In this document: piece after piece, positions 26,345 through 35,510 of the stretch
Position numbering within the stretch: position 1 is the first letter of the stretch
Layout: the number at the start of each line of letters is the position of its first letter
NCBI GenBank assembly: GCA_025499705.1
Contig: JAFMVE010000007.1
Span: 62,001-126,000 of the forward strand
Direction: 5' to 3'
DNA: 64,000 nucleotides
From: Carboxylicivirga caseinilyticus
Lineage (GTDB): Bacteria; Bacteroidota; Bacteroidia; Bacteroidales; Marinilabiliaceae
Translations under genes and position numbers: made by a program
The notes under the pieces: model-generated
The model's input: only the letters and a program-made list of their open reading frames with translations
What the model was told of the DNA's origin: nothing
Database searches by the model: none

Positions 26345-28015
26345 TTATTCCAATAATTTTCTAGCTTCTCTATCCGGATCATTCTTAACAACAGAAGTAT
26401 CGTTTAATACCATTGTTGCTCCTTTTTCCGGTGTATACCTTGGCCACTCAGGCAAACCTCCGCCATTTGGATTACCGTTTTTCATAAAACGAATTAAGGT
26501 TTGGCTCATTTTATCCGACAATTCTCTTGGTCGACTTCCGCCTCCTGTATGGGTAAACATACGATCGGTATTATTAAACCAAAAGCAGATATCCAAACAA
26601 TGGAATGCTCTCATGCGATTATTGAACATTGGAGGTTCCCAACCAAACCAGGCCATATAAACAGGTGCATCCTGCGAGGCTTTTGCATTTGCTGTTTCAA
26701 TGGCACTTTTTCGATTACTGACAATCAGAGTCATTATTTCAATGGGCTTTGCTTTCGGAAATACCTTTTCATAAGCGTTATAAACAGGTTCAGCTTTATC
26801 ACCCAAACCTCCGCTAAAACCGGCACGTTCGGTAAGAAAAGCAATTGCGTTTTCTTTAGTAATAGCTTCCAGTTCCGCATTATTTCGGCTCATCGACCAT
26901 TCATGAAAAGTGGTACTAATAAGCATAGGCACATCAGAAGATAAGCCTTTTACATCAGAATAGAAGGATTCAAGCGGTAAGTTTCTTCCGTCAGCTACAG
27001 GTCCGAAACCTCCTCTGAATGAATTTCCTCCTGGATTTTCTTCCATGTAACGGCGTGATGCTTTATTTGCAATATCAATATATTCGCGCCAGCTAAGCTC
27101 CTGCAGTTTATCAACCTCCGAAGCTTGCAAACCGGCTTCTTCAATTATATACTGTCCTAATTTTTTCGATACCTTCTGATCTTTTCCTGCAAGTGTTGAT
27201 CCACTTAACGGAACTGCTTTATGAAATAATCCTTTGGCTTTTTTCATAGCGGTTAAAGTACACACTTTAGCTCCTCCACCGGATTGCCCCATAATAGTTA
27301 CATTGCCCGGATCGCCTCCAAACTCAGCGATATTATCTCTAACCCACTCTAAGGCTGCTACCATATCCAAAGCCCCAACATTTCCTGAATCAGCATATTT
27401 AGCATCGCCACTAACCGACAAGTCTGAGAATCCGATTGGACCTAGACGATGATTGATTGAACAGAAAACCACATCCCCTTTTCTACAAAAGTTTTCTCCA
27501 TCGTATCCATCCTGTTCATATCCATTACCGTTAGTATATCCACCACCATGAAGCCATACTAAAACAGGTCGTTTTTTACTATCTTTAATAGCTGGTGTCC
27601 AAACATTAAGCCTTAGACAATCCTCGCTAACATCATCGTAATTCCAGTGATCAACAAACGAAGCAAAATTATTAGCATATCGGTTATCCATGATCTGAGG
27701 AGCTGTATTACCCCACCAAACAGCCGGATAGGTTTCTTTCCAAGGCCGAGGTTTTTGTGGTGGCATAAATCTGTTTTTACCACTTGTATCTGCCCCATAA
27801 GGTATACCCCTGAACTGAAAAATACCTCTCAGAATAAAACCCTGCACTTTGCCGTATTGTGTTTGTGCAATGGCAATATCATCACCGACTACCAGTTGCT
27901 GATCATCAGAGATCATCTTCTCTGACACCATGGTAACCTGTGAAAACGATGATAATCCGAGACCAGCGGCTCCAATGCCTACCGTCTTGAAAAAATCTCG
28001 TCGGTTTTTTTTCAT
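26345..28015 (-). CDS. Type B carboxylesterase with Tat signal
   Basis: 556-residue carboxylesterase type B. The N-terminus KKNRRDFFKTVGIGAAGLGLSS is a twin-arginine signal, so the folded enzyme goes to the periplasm. Catalytic Ser245 lies in MGQSGGGAK, the oxyanion loop is HGGGYTNG (156-163), and SEDCLRLNVWTP is conserved. It is the first gene of the operon 28015-19904 and is divergent from the Nudix-type regulator. It is probably a periplasmic aryl/acyl esterase acting on imported oligosaccharides; this role is inferred from context. Confidence 0.9.
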   Translation of the reverse strand: MKKNRRDFFKTVGIGAAGLGLSSFSQVTMVSEKMISDDQQLVVGDDIAIAQTQYGKVQGFILRGIFQFRGIPYGADTSGKNRFMPPQKPRPWKETYPAVWWGNTAPQIMDNRYANNFASFVDHWNYDDVSEDCLRLNVWTPAIKDSKKRPVLVWLHGGGYTNGNGYEQDGYDGENFCRKGDVVFCSINHRLGPIGFSDLSVSGDAKYADSGNVGALDMVAALEWVRDNIAEFGGDPGNVTIMGQSGGGAKVCTLTAMKKAKGLFHKAVPLSGSTLAGKDQKVSKKLGQYIIEEAGLQASEVDKLQELSWREYIDIANKASRRYMEENPGGNSFRGGFGPVADGRNLPLESFYSDVKGLSSDVPMLISTTFHEWSMSRNNAELEAITKENAIAFLTERAGFSGGLGDKAEPVYNAYEKVFPKAKPIEIMTLIVSNRKSAIETANAKASQDAPVYMAWFGWEPPMFNNRMRAFHCLDICFWFNNTDRMFTHTGGGSRPRELSDKMSQTLIRFMKNGNPNGGGLPEWPRYTPEKGATMVLNDTSVVKNDPDREARKLLE

Positions 28016-28067
28016 TTTTTTGGATTTAATTTGTACTACTTTTAAGGTTTATCTACATTCGCAAAAC

Positions 28068-28090
28068 CATTGCGTCTTTGTGACACAATG
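28068..28090. promoter_or_regulatory. Gapped palindrome between the divergent Nudix regulator and esterase/GH3 operon
   Basis: CATTGCGTC (28068-28076), spacer TTTGT, GACACAATG (28082-28090): 9-bp arms with one mismatch. It is centred between the operon start (28015) and the regulator start (28164). The 8+8 core CATTGCGT-N5-TGACACAA is repeated exactly upstream of susC at 51290-51310. Best explained as the operator of the Nudix-type regulator. Confidence 0.65.
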
Positions 28091-28163
28091 ATACTCAGAT
28101 TTTCTTAAACATCAAAAAAAAGCGATTAATATTTTTTAATTATTTTAGCATAAAATTATAGCT

Positions 28164-28907
28164 GTGACAGACATTACAAACCAAGATATTATTCCTAATA
28201 TTTCTGTTGATTGTGTTATTTTTGGTTTTCATGAGAATGAACTAAAAGTTTTCCTATTAAACTATACAGGTACCAACCTTTGGGCCTTACCAGGTGGATT
28301 TATAGAAAAAAACAAAACCATAGAGGAAGCTGGAGCAGACATTTTAAAAGAAAGAATAGGATTAGAGAATATATTTCTCAAACAATTTGATGTTTTTAGT
28401 AATCCTGAACGTTCAAAACACGCACCTGAGATACTGGAACTAATTAAAAAAATTGGCAGATACGATGTGTCCGTTTTCCAATCAAGATTTATCTCAATTG
28501 GATTGTATGCTTTGTTAGATCACACAAAAGTCACAACAACACTTGATAGATACTCCGACAAATCCAAATGGGTTGCCATTGATAAGGTTAAAAACACTAT
28601 TCTTGACCACAAAGAGATTATCAATACTGCTTTAAAAACTCTTCGTTTACAAATAAGCTATACTCCGATAGGTTACAACCTGTTACCACAAAAGTTCACA
28701 ATGCCCGAAATGCAAAGTCTGTATGAAACGATTCTTGGTAAGAAGTTGGATAGACGTAACTTTCAGCGCAAGATGAATGCCTATAATATACTGAACAAGC
28801 TGGATGAAAAGCGTGAAGGCGTGGCTCACAAAGCTCCGTTTTTGTATGAGTTTAACCAAGAGAATTATAAAGAAGCCTTAAAGAACGGATTTAACAACAG
28901 TTGGTAA
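28164..28907 (+). CDS. Second Nudix-fold transcriptional regulator (AraR/NrtR type)
   Basis: 247-residue paralogue of the AraR-like protein at 4746-5438: Nudix-like sensor domain (about 10-165) plus winged-helix domain (about 175-240, KFTMPEMQSLYETIL and FQRKMNAYNILNKLDEK). The Nudix box is degenerate (after GGF the helix reads DILKERIGL in place of REUxEExGU), so it should sense a ligand. Compared with the first copy it carries about 20-25 extra residues after SNPERSKHAPE, ahead of RFISIGLYALL. The start is GTG 28164; no ATG lies upstream in frame. Divergent to the GH3/carboxylesterase operon and flanked by the esterase island, it is the only transcription factor in the PUL region and therefore its likely controller. 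Confidence 0.85.
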   Translation: MTDITNQDIIPNISVDCVIFGFHENELKVFLLNYTGTNLWALPGGFIEKNKTIEEAGADILKERIGLENIFLKQFDVFSNPERSKHAPEILELIKKIGRYDVSVFQSRFISIGLYALLDHTKVTTTLDRYSDKSKWVAIDKVKNTILDHKEIINTALKTLRLQISYTPIGYNLLPQKFTMPEMQSLYETILGKKLDRRNFQRKMNAYNILNKLDEKREGVAHKAPFLYEFNQENYKEALKNGFNNSW

Positions 28908-28920
28908 GCACAATAATAAA

Positions 28921-28950
28921 TATCCCCGAAAAACATTTATTCCGGGGATA
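28921..28950. terminator. Bidirectional terminator between the convergent regulator and esterase operons
   Basis: Perfect 8-bp stem TATCCCCG (28921-28928) and CGGGGATA (28943-28950) with a 14-nt loop, located between the ends of two convergent transcription units. Confidence 0.75.
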
Positions 28951-29016
28951 GCTTCAATTATTAATCTTAACACTATTTCTTTTAATTTACTGTGTAACAG
29001 TTTTGATTATTCTTGT

Positions 29017-30054
29017 TTAGTTGTCACTAAAAATCAGGTATGAATTAAAAAATGGTAACATCTGGTTAGGTATACGACCGTCTTTTGTATAAATATTATT
29101 CACATGTGTTCCAATATATTCCTCTGCAAAATGTTTGACTCCCACATTTTCTAATTTCTGGCTAAACATCTTACATTGAATAGTAAATCTATCACCAGCA
29201 TTTCTTCCCCAATCTAATTTTATCGCCTTCAACTTATTTAAATTATCCAGATAAGCATCAACCATGTATAAAGGCATATTTTCATACCACAACTTCAGAA
29301 CATCCTGATTGATGGTCATTTTTCCATCGGTATATTCAAATGGCACATCGCAATAAAATGGTGGATTCTCCGGATTTGGAGACCATGATTTACCAAAGGC
29401 AACAATTACCTTTCCAAAGTAAATTTTATTTAAATCTTCCTGCGTCTTTACATCTGCAAAATCTTTATAAGTTGTACTGTTAGGGCCATATTCTCTGACT
29501 ATTGCCAAAGCTCCGGGACTTAATGCATAAACACTGCTGAATAGTTCAGGATGACGCATGGCTATTTTAAGAGCTCCATATCCACCCATACTATGTCCGG
29601 TAATACCACGACTTTCAGGTTTAGCAATTGTGCGGTATGTTTTATCCATGTATTTCACCAGGTCGAAGGCAGTAAAATCTTCCCAATTGCCAAATAACTG
29701 ACTATTACTATAGAAACTGCCATCATAGGTAGTTTTCTGATCAGATATAACAAGAATAAAAGGTCGTATTTTATTGGTCGTAATTGAATAGTCCAGTATA
29801 TCTGACATAAAGTCTAACATTTTATCATCTCCTGTAAATCCATGCAGAAAATAGATGACCGGATAGCGCTGCTGACTATTGCTATATCCCGGAGGAAGAT
29901 ATACAGAGACGGCGCGGTTTGGATCCTCTCCATAGCTATTTTCAAGATTTTTCGAATAAATAGTATCGGTTATAACCGTTCCTTTATCGACTTGGGCAAC
30001 TCCTGTAGAGTAAGCACTTAGCAGCAGCAAGAATAATACAATAAGATGTTTCAT
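29017..30054 (-). CDS. Exported esterase, CE1/esterase D type
   Basis: 345-residue alpha/beta-hydrolase with a signal peptide ending GVAQ. Catalytic Ser155 is in GHSMGGYG, the oxyanion region is YFLHGFTGDD, and a late histidine lies in EYIGTHVNN. It differs from the other CE1 enzymes here, which carry AGLSMGG rather than TGHSMGG and a GGHTW histidine motif, so it is an outlier that may have a different acyl preference. It is the last gene of the 35260-29017 operon segment, after a Tat-exported carboxylesterase. A likely role is acetyl or feruloyl removal from oligosaccharides. Confidence 0.85.
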   Translation of the reverse strand: MKHLIVLFLLLLSAYSTGVAQVDKGTVITDTIYSKNLENSYGEDPNRAVSVYLPPGYSNSQQRYPVIYFLHGFTGDDKMLDFMSDILDYSITTNKIRPFILVISDQKTTYDGSFYSNSQLFGNWEDFTAFDLVKYMDKTYRTIAKPESRGITGHSMGGYGALKIAMRHPELFSSVYALSPGALAIVREYGPNSTTYKDFADVKTQEDLNKIYFGKVIVAFGKSWSPNPENPPFYCDVPFEYTDGKMTINQDVLKLWYENMPLYMVDAYLDNLNKLKAIKLDWGRNAGDRFTIQCKMFSQKLENVGVKHFAEEYIGTHVNNIYTKDGRIPNQMLPFFNSYLIFSDN

Positions 30055-30110
30055 AATCAGTACTTCGTTTCAATGAAGGTGTATGTTAATTTAAAAATTG
30101 CTTCAATTTA

Positions 30111-31766
30111 TTAGATTGATTGACTTGCCAAATATCTCCACATGTCTATTTCTCTCTTATAACGATTATTTAATAATGAACATACTGTATCAATGCGCAT
30201 CGTAGGTCTTGACTCTAAATTATATGGTTCCCATTCTGGTTGTCCCTTCGCTATTGGTTTGCTGTTGCGGGCAAAAGAAGTCCAGAGTTGGCACATATTA
30301 TCAGCCGCCTCAAATCGTTCAGGCCGTTTTCCAGCCATCCCGTTACTAATATTGTAAAATTTAAACGGAATATCCATAGCGTGCATTGAACCAAAAGCAT
30401 AATCAGTGCCAGGCACTTTTAATTCCGATTTATATCCAAAATTATACAAATAAGCAGGAGCACCACCTTGTTTCACTTTTTGCTCAGCAATAGTGATAGA
30501 GCCCAGACCCATAAACTGGATAGAGCGAATCGCAATATATATTTCTGCAGGTGTTGCAGAAGGATTCGCCTTTAGATAAGTTTCTAAAACTAATGCTGCT
30601 TTCTCTCCAAACTCAGCCTGCAGCTTTTCTTCCAGACCTTTTCTATCAAGTGTAAAAACAGATGTATCGCCACCGTACATGGCAAAGAAAATAAACTCGT
30701 CTTCGTTCCATCCGGTAATTAAAGGTTTATCTTTTGAAATATCAGGAGCAGTTGGATCAAAAGGATGATTGGGTAACACAATACCATCAACAACAGGGCC
30801 GAAGGCATTGGTGCCTATTGAACCTATTCCCATAAAACCACCTCTCATTGTGCCATCCACAGGAGTACGCTGAAGTGCTAATTGGGCATCCAGTATTTGC
30901 TGAGGTGACATCTCAAGTAGTTTCTGCCAGTTGTTTTTGGCAATTCCAAGCTGTTTCATCAACATCTCGGTGGTGACAGCAGCCTCATCAGCTGTTTTTA
31001 TGATTACTCCCGGTCCACTCTCGATAGAAGCTTTATTGAAATAAGGTGCTGCCTGAGGCATAGCATACAAGCAGGATGTTTTCATTCCTCCACCCGATTC
31101 TCCAAAAATCATCACATTATCAGGATCTCCTCCAAACTCTGCAATGTTATCGTTTACCCATTGCAAGGCAAAGGCAATATCCTGAACTCCTCTGTTTCCT
31201 GATCCTTTGAATTCACCTCCTGCAACCTCATCCAAATAAAGATAACCCAACAAGCCCAATCGATGATTGGTTTCAACCACAACTACATTATATCTTTGAG
31301 CAAGGTTAGCTCCATCCTGCATGGCGCTACCTCCGGAGCCGGTTACAAAACCACCTCCATGACTATAAAACATTACAGGACGTTTTTGGTTATCGTTTGC
31401 AGGAGTCCAAATATTTAAAACCAGACAATCTTCATCGGGTAGTGGTTCATCTATACCATAGGTCTGATTAGGAGGTTGAATCGAAGGTGCCCCTAATCGA
31501 TTGGCATCTCTTACTCCGGTCCACGGCTTCAGTTTACCAGGGGTAAGAAACCGACGTTCTCCGGAAACTTTACCAGCATAAGGAACCCCTTTAAAGATAG
31601 AGACACCGTTTAACCGATAACCTTTTATCTTACCATAAGCAGTATTGGATATAACATCTGTTTTGGATTGAATAACATTGGCCATCACTCGGTTTGACAT
31701 AAATGCTGAAGCTGCCATACCAGCTGCTGTTAATCTGATAAATTGTCTTCGGTTAAACGATTTCAT
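30111..31766 (-). CDS. Type B carboxylesterase with Tat signal (second copy)
   Basis: 551-residue carboxylesterase type B with twin-arginine leader NRRQFIRLTAAGMAASAF. Catalytic Ser224 lies in FGESGGGMKT, the oxyanion loop is SHGGGFVTG (135-143), and EDCLVLNIWTP and the histidine region YAFGSMHAMDIPF are conserved. It is related to the esterase at 26345-28015 but clearly diverged, so it is not a recent duplicate. Gaps of 55-56 bp to both neighbours suit one operon. Confidence 0.9.
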   Translation of the reverse strand: MKSFNRRQFIRLTAAGMAASAFMSNRVMANVIQSKTDVISNTAYGKIKGYRLNGVSIFKGVPYAGKVSGERRFLTPGKLKPWTGVRDANRLGAPSIQPPNQTYGIDEPLPDEDCLVLNIWTPANDNQKRPVMFYSHGGGFVTGSGGSAMQDGANLAQRYNVVVVETNHRLGLLGYLYLDEVAGGEFKGSGNRGVQDIAFALQWVNDNIAEFGGDPDNVMIFGESGGGMKTSCLYAMPQAAPYFNKASIESGPGVIIKTADEAAVTTEMLMKQLGIAKNNWQKLLEMSPQQILDAQLALQRTPVDGTMRGGFMGIGSIGTNAFGPVVDGIVLPNHPFDPTAPDISKDKPLITGWNEDEFIFFAMYGGDTSVFTLDRKGLEEKLQAEFGEKAALVLETYLKANPSATPAEIYIAIRSIQFMGLGSITIAEQKVKQGGAPAYLYNFGYKSELKVPGTDYAFGSMHAMDIPFKFYNISNGMAGKRPERFEAADNMCQLWTSFARNSKPIAKGQPEWEPYNLESRPTMRIDTVCSLLNNRYKREIDMWRYLASQSI

Positions 31767-31821
31767 CTCATTAATAAGTTAAGTTATTGATTAAGGTTAT
31801 CTAATCTCAATCCTAAATTTC

Positions 31822-32994
31822 TTACTTGAAAAGCAAAGGTGCAAATGTATTCAGGTAAACTCTCCAGTTTGCCCATGTGTGACCACCTTCCGTAACAAAG
31901 AAAGTATGTTTTAAACCATTCTCTGTTAGCTTAGCATCCAGTTTCTTAGCACTTTCCCACACAAAATCTGTTTTACCGCAAGCCAACCAATACATTTTAT
32001 AACCAGCTTCCTTTAATCCTTTTAGCTTATCATCAATTTCTGGTTGCTCACCCCAGATTCCCATACTTAAAGGACAGATATACTGGAACATTCCCGGATA
32101 TTCATTGGCAGTTGAAATGGTATGGCCACCACCCATCGACAAGCCTGCAATGGCACGATGATCAGCATCAGCAATTACTCTGAAATTACTTTCTACATAA
32201 GGAACGATATCTTTTACAATGCTGTTTACATACAAATTACGATTGGCAGGATCTCTGAAATCCAATTCCGATTGAGGTAATTTAGTTGTTATTGCAGCCA
32301 TCTGATTTGGGTTACCGTTTGGCATCACACAAATCATTGGTTCAGCTAATCCTTTTTCAATCAGGTTATCTAAAATCTGACGGGTACGTCCCATGGTGCT
32401 CCAGGCATCTTCGTCACCACCGGCACCGTGCAGCAGGTATAAAACAGGGTATTTTTTACCACTGGTTTCATAACCATATGGTGTATAAACAAACATACGA
32501 CGGTTTAAACCCAACGTTTTTGAATCGTACCAAACCTGATGCATATCTCCTCTTTTGTTAGCTTCAAAATAGTTTTCAGTCTTTTCCCCGGGAACCAATA
32601 AAACACTTAAGTAACGTGTTCCATCGCGTTGCAACAAAATATTGCTGGGATCATTAAGCGTTAAACCATCCACAATAAAGCTATAGGTATATAATTCGAC
32701 TGCGGGAACAGGCATTGTAATTGACCAAAGACCATTTTCATCTTTTGTCATATCGACCGCACTTGGAACATCCATTTCGCCAAACTGCGTTTTCATTTTA
32801 ACAGTCGGTGTAAAACCACCCATTATTTTTACTGAATCGGCTTCAGGAGCCATCAGTCGAAACGTCACTTCCGTTTCCGTAATTTCAGGAGAAATAATGG
32901 GTTTTTGGTTCCAAAAGTTTGACAATTCCTGTGCGAAAGTTCCACCACATATGGTCAACATAAGGACCAACATTAACAGCTTATTTTTTTTCAT
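31822..32994 (-). CDS. CBM48-CE1 esterase (feruloyl/acetyl esterase type)
   Basis: 390-residue exported esterase with signal peptide (ends GGTFAQ). An N-terminal E-set/CBM48 domain (about 35-135; TFRLMAPEADSVKIMGGFTP, YSFIVDGLTLNDPSN) precedes a CE1 catalytic domain (about 150-390). The triad is Ser286 in AGLSMGGG, Asp343 in CGKTDFVW and His372 in GGHTWANWR. This architecture includes characterised feruloyl and acetylxylan esterases of gut Bacteroidota. It lies in a run of esterase genes and would de-esterify arabinoxylan-type side chains; the acyl specificity is not readable. Confidence 0.92.
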   Translation of the reverse strand: MKKNKLLMLVLMLTICGGTFAQELSNFWNQKPIISPEITETEVTFRLMAPEADSVKIMGGFTPTVKMKTQFGEMDVPSAVDMTKDENGLWSITMPVPAVELYTYSFIVDGLTLNDPSNILLQRDGTRYLSVLLVPGEKTENYFEANKRGDMHQVWYDSKTLGLNRRMFVYTPYGYETSGKKYPVLYLLHGAGGDEDAWSTMGRTRQILDNLIEKGLAEPMICVMPNGNPNQMAAITTKLPQSELDFRDPANRNLYVNSIVKDIVPYVESNFRVIADADHRAIAGLSMGGGHTISTANEYPGMFQYICPLSMGIWGEQPEIDDKLKGLKEAGYKMYWLACGKTDFVWESAKKLDAKLTENGLKHTFFVTEGGHTWANWRVYLNTFAPLLFK

Positions 32995-33028
32995 ACTTTA
33001 AATTTAAATATTAATATTCAAAGGATTA

Positions 33029-35260
33029 TTATATTTTAAACGTATGTACATACTTAACCATCAGCATCCGATTAAAAAATGAGATCGGCTCCACCTGGTG
33101 AAAATCATATGTTTTATCCGGTCGTGATTCATTATACACAATGTATAAATCTTTTCCTTCAGCGGGATTATATCTGAACCGAAAATTACCGCTTATAGCA
33201 TGACTAACACTATTGTACTGTACAAAGGAGCTAATAGACAACTTGGTATTAAGCATCACCAAGGCTTTAAATTTAGCCAGATGACTCACAAATTCCTGTT
33301 CGCGCGTATTAAAAGTTAGTTTGTTTAAACTATATGAAGTTGTTAACTGTAAAGAGGAGGAGAGATTAAAAACCGGACTTATGCTTAATGATAATTGCCC
33401 ACCGTCGTAGTAGCCACCGGCAGTAGCTATTAAACCACACGAAACAGGTTTAGATATGGGTGAAGATAATACATTGAAGCTGGAAAGAAACTGATAATTA
33501 CCGGCTGGCACATAAGCATCCTGACTCAAGTAGAAATCAAAGTCAAACCCTTCGAACTTATTAAACAAGTATGAACTTAAACTCCAGCCACTCTTTGTCA
33601 TCAAACTGAACCCTGGGTACCAATAGGCCGACTCTAACTCTTTCGTCGTCACAAATTCATTGTAGGTACCTGTAACCAGTAATTTAAAATTATACAGGGG
33701 CGAGTTTTCCCCGAAGATCCAACCATATTGTGTTTTTAAATAGGTGCCCTCTACCCCCAGCTTTGATACAAAGCCCACGCTCGGACTAAACTGAGTACCC
33801 GAATAGGTATAGTTGAGGTTGTAGGCAAACCCGGCGTCTCTTCTTCGTTCCCATTTAACAGTAGCAAACGATAAATCATTATTAGCCAGCATAGCCGTTC
33901 CGTCTGCATCGGTATTTTGAGCCACACGTGCTTCCAGGTAATCATCGCCAAACAATTTAATAACGGCATCCACCCCATAGGCCATACCTTTTGAACCATC
34001 AACACCCAAACGCGTTGTGGCCATAGCACCCACATACGAATTAGGGTTGAGCACCTGACGTCTTAAACGGTAAACTCCAAAATTTTCCGATGGCGTCGAC
34101 TCAAAGGCCTCCGTTTGCATATTCAGGATACCTACATCCCATTTGCCAATACGGCCAGTTAATCGTCCACCCCCATAAATGGTCACCGGTTGCCCGTTGG
34201 CCAAACCAATGCGTCTACTGTAAAACAGCTGCTGGCTCCCGCCCAGTGAAAATTGGAAAATACTGGATCGCTCCTGAAAGAATTGTCGTTTATCGGCCAG
34301 ATACAGTGAATAGCGCGTGATATTAACCAATTCATCGTCCGCTTCGGCCTGCGCAAAATCGGTATTAACCGTTAAATCAAGCGTGAGGTTACTGTTGATG
34401 TTATATTTAACATCCAGTCCACCTGTTAAATTTGAAGTTTTGTTTAAATCATACTTTGTGCCTGTTTCATTCAACTCGTGAATCTGGGTTAAACCCGTTA
34501 AGGCATATGGACTGATAAGCAATGGCTTGGAAGGCTCCACATTTTCCAGACTCACCGTTGTTGCCTGCGAGGGTTTGATGGCCGCATAAATCCCATACTG
34601 TGGGTCGATGGCCGGGTATGTATTTATCTCGTTGCAATAACTAATCGTTCGATTAACAATAAGGCCCATCTCTGTTTTGTCACCTATTGATTGAAAGCGC
34701 AAACTGGAAAAAGGAATACGCATGGTGACGTACCAGCAATTCCCTTCTACTTTAGATTTGACATCCCAAAAGGTATTCCAATTGTAATTAACCGTTCCTG
34801 TTGTTCCCACTGAATAGTTTCCATCATTTGCCATGGCATAATCGATGCGCTGTCCGGTAGGGGAAGTGAAAAAAGCCAGGGCACTTTCGTTGTCATTATA
34901 GGTATCCAGTATAATACCAAATGCATCAGAACTTTTAGATTCTTCATCACGCTTTTTACTATTTGCAACAATATTATCAGGATTCTTATAATACAATCGT
35001 GCAAATACCCACAAATAATCCTGTGTATATAACAGTCTTACATCTGATTTCTCACTTGGCTCCTTACCAAAGATAGGTTTATGCATTGTTAAATCAATTG
35101 GTGTCGCCTTTTGCCAGATTTCATCACTGATTGTAGCTGTTAGTTCAATTTTTTCAAGCGATGTGGATATAGCAATGGCATTCGCATAGGCCTCCTTATT
35201 CACCAAGAGGAAAACTAATAAACCAACTACAATATATTTTATAAATTTCTTTTCAATCAT
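33029..35260 (-). CDS. DUF5916 outer-membrane protein with N-terminal CBM9-like domain
   Basis: About 743 residues from ATG 35260 (MIEKKFIKYIVVGLLVFLLVNKEAYA, a good signal peptide). The open frame reaches back to 35398, but the extra 46 residues would put a Cys-rich stretch ahead of the signal peptide, so the shorter start is preferred. An N-terminal CBM9-like domain (about 40-200; ISDEIWQKATPIDL, DVRLLYTQDYLWVFARLYY, DAFGIILDTYND) is followed by a long beta-barrel-like region as in DUF5916 proteins. The function of the family is unknown; an outer-membrane or surface sugar-binding role is suggested. Its place inside an esterase operon is unusual. GC content looks slightly higher than in its neighbours. 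Confidence 0.82.
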   Translation of the reverse strand: MIEKKFIKYIVVGLLVFLLVNKEAYANAIAISTSLEKIELTATISDEIWQKATPIDLTMHKPIFGKEPSEKSDVRLLYTQDYLWVFARLYYKNPDNIVANSKKRDEESKSSDAFGIILDTYNDNESALAFFTSPTGQRIDYAMANDGNYSVGTTGTVNYNWNTFWDVKSKVEGNCWYVTMRIPFSSLRFQSIGDKTEMGLIVNRTISYCNEINTYPAIDPQYGIYAAIKPSQATTVSLENVEPSKPLLISPYALTGLTQIHELNETGTKYDLNKTSNLTGGLDVKYNINSNLTLDLTVNTDFAQAEADDELVNITRYSLYLADKRQFFQERSSIFQFSLGGSQQLFYSRRIGLANGQPVTIYGGGRLTGRIGKWDVGILNMQTEAFESTPSENFGVYRLRRQVLNPNSYVGAMATTRLGVDGSKGMAYGVDAVIKLFGDDYLEARVAQNTDADGTAMLANNDLSFATVKWERRRDAGFAYNLNYTYSGTQFSPSVGFVSKLGVEGTYLKTQYGWIFGENSPLYNFKLLVTGTYNEFVTTKELESAYWYPGFSLMTKSGWSLSSYLFNKFEGFDFDFYLSQDAYVPAGNYQFLSSFNVLSSPISKPVSCGLIATAGGYYDGGQLSLSISPVFNLSSSLQLTTSYSLNKLTFNTREQEFVSHLAKFKALVMLNTKLSISSFVQYNSVSHAISGNFRFRYNPAEGKDLYIVYNESRPDKTYDFHQVEPISFFNRMLMVKYVHTFKI

Positions 35261-35409
35261 TTCTACTGCATTAACACCGCATCTACATAAGCATCTGATA
35301 GTTATCAACCAATCAACAACTCTCAATGTGCATAAAATGAGGCATACACCATCCTTTGGCACATCAGCAAGGATGAACCCTAATTCTATTCTCGACAATA
35401 ATTAATTTG

Positions 35410-35428
35410 GTTAAGTAGATAACTTAAC
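35410..35428. promoter_or_regulatory. Perfect gapped palindrome upstream of the DUF5916 gene
   Basis: GTTAAGT (35410-35416), 5-nt spacer, ACTTAAC (35422-35428), about 150 bp upstream of the chosen DUF5916 start. The geometry (dyad with N5 spacer) is the same as the AraR-type sites but the sequence differs. Candidate operator. Confidence 0.35.
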
Positions 35429-35438
35429 GGATGAGTAA

Positions 35439-35482
35439 AAGGTGGTTTACAGCACTGGTTAATCAAAACTGAAAACCACCTT
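35439..35482 (-). terminator. Hairpin after the amidohydrolase gene
   Basis: AAGGTGGTTT (35439-35448) pairs with AAACCACCTT (35473-35482) with a 24-nt loop, 29 bp downstream of the amidohydrolase stop on the minus strand. Weak T tail; probably a partial terminator. Confidence 0.5.
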
Positions 35483-35510
35483 GCTCCTTTAATTTTAGTG
35501 GATTAATCTT

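Noticed and set aside
28034-28039. TACTAC resembling an AraR half-site near the GH3/esterase operon promoter.
   Set aside because: No matching ATAGTA arm lies five bases upstream; only a half-site, not enough to place the operon under AraR.
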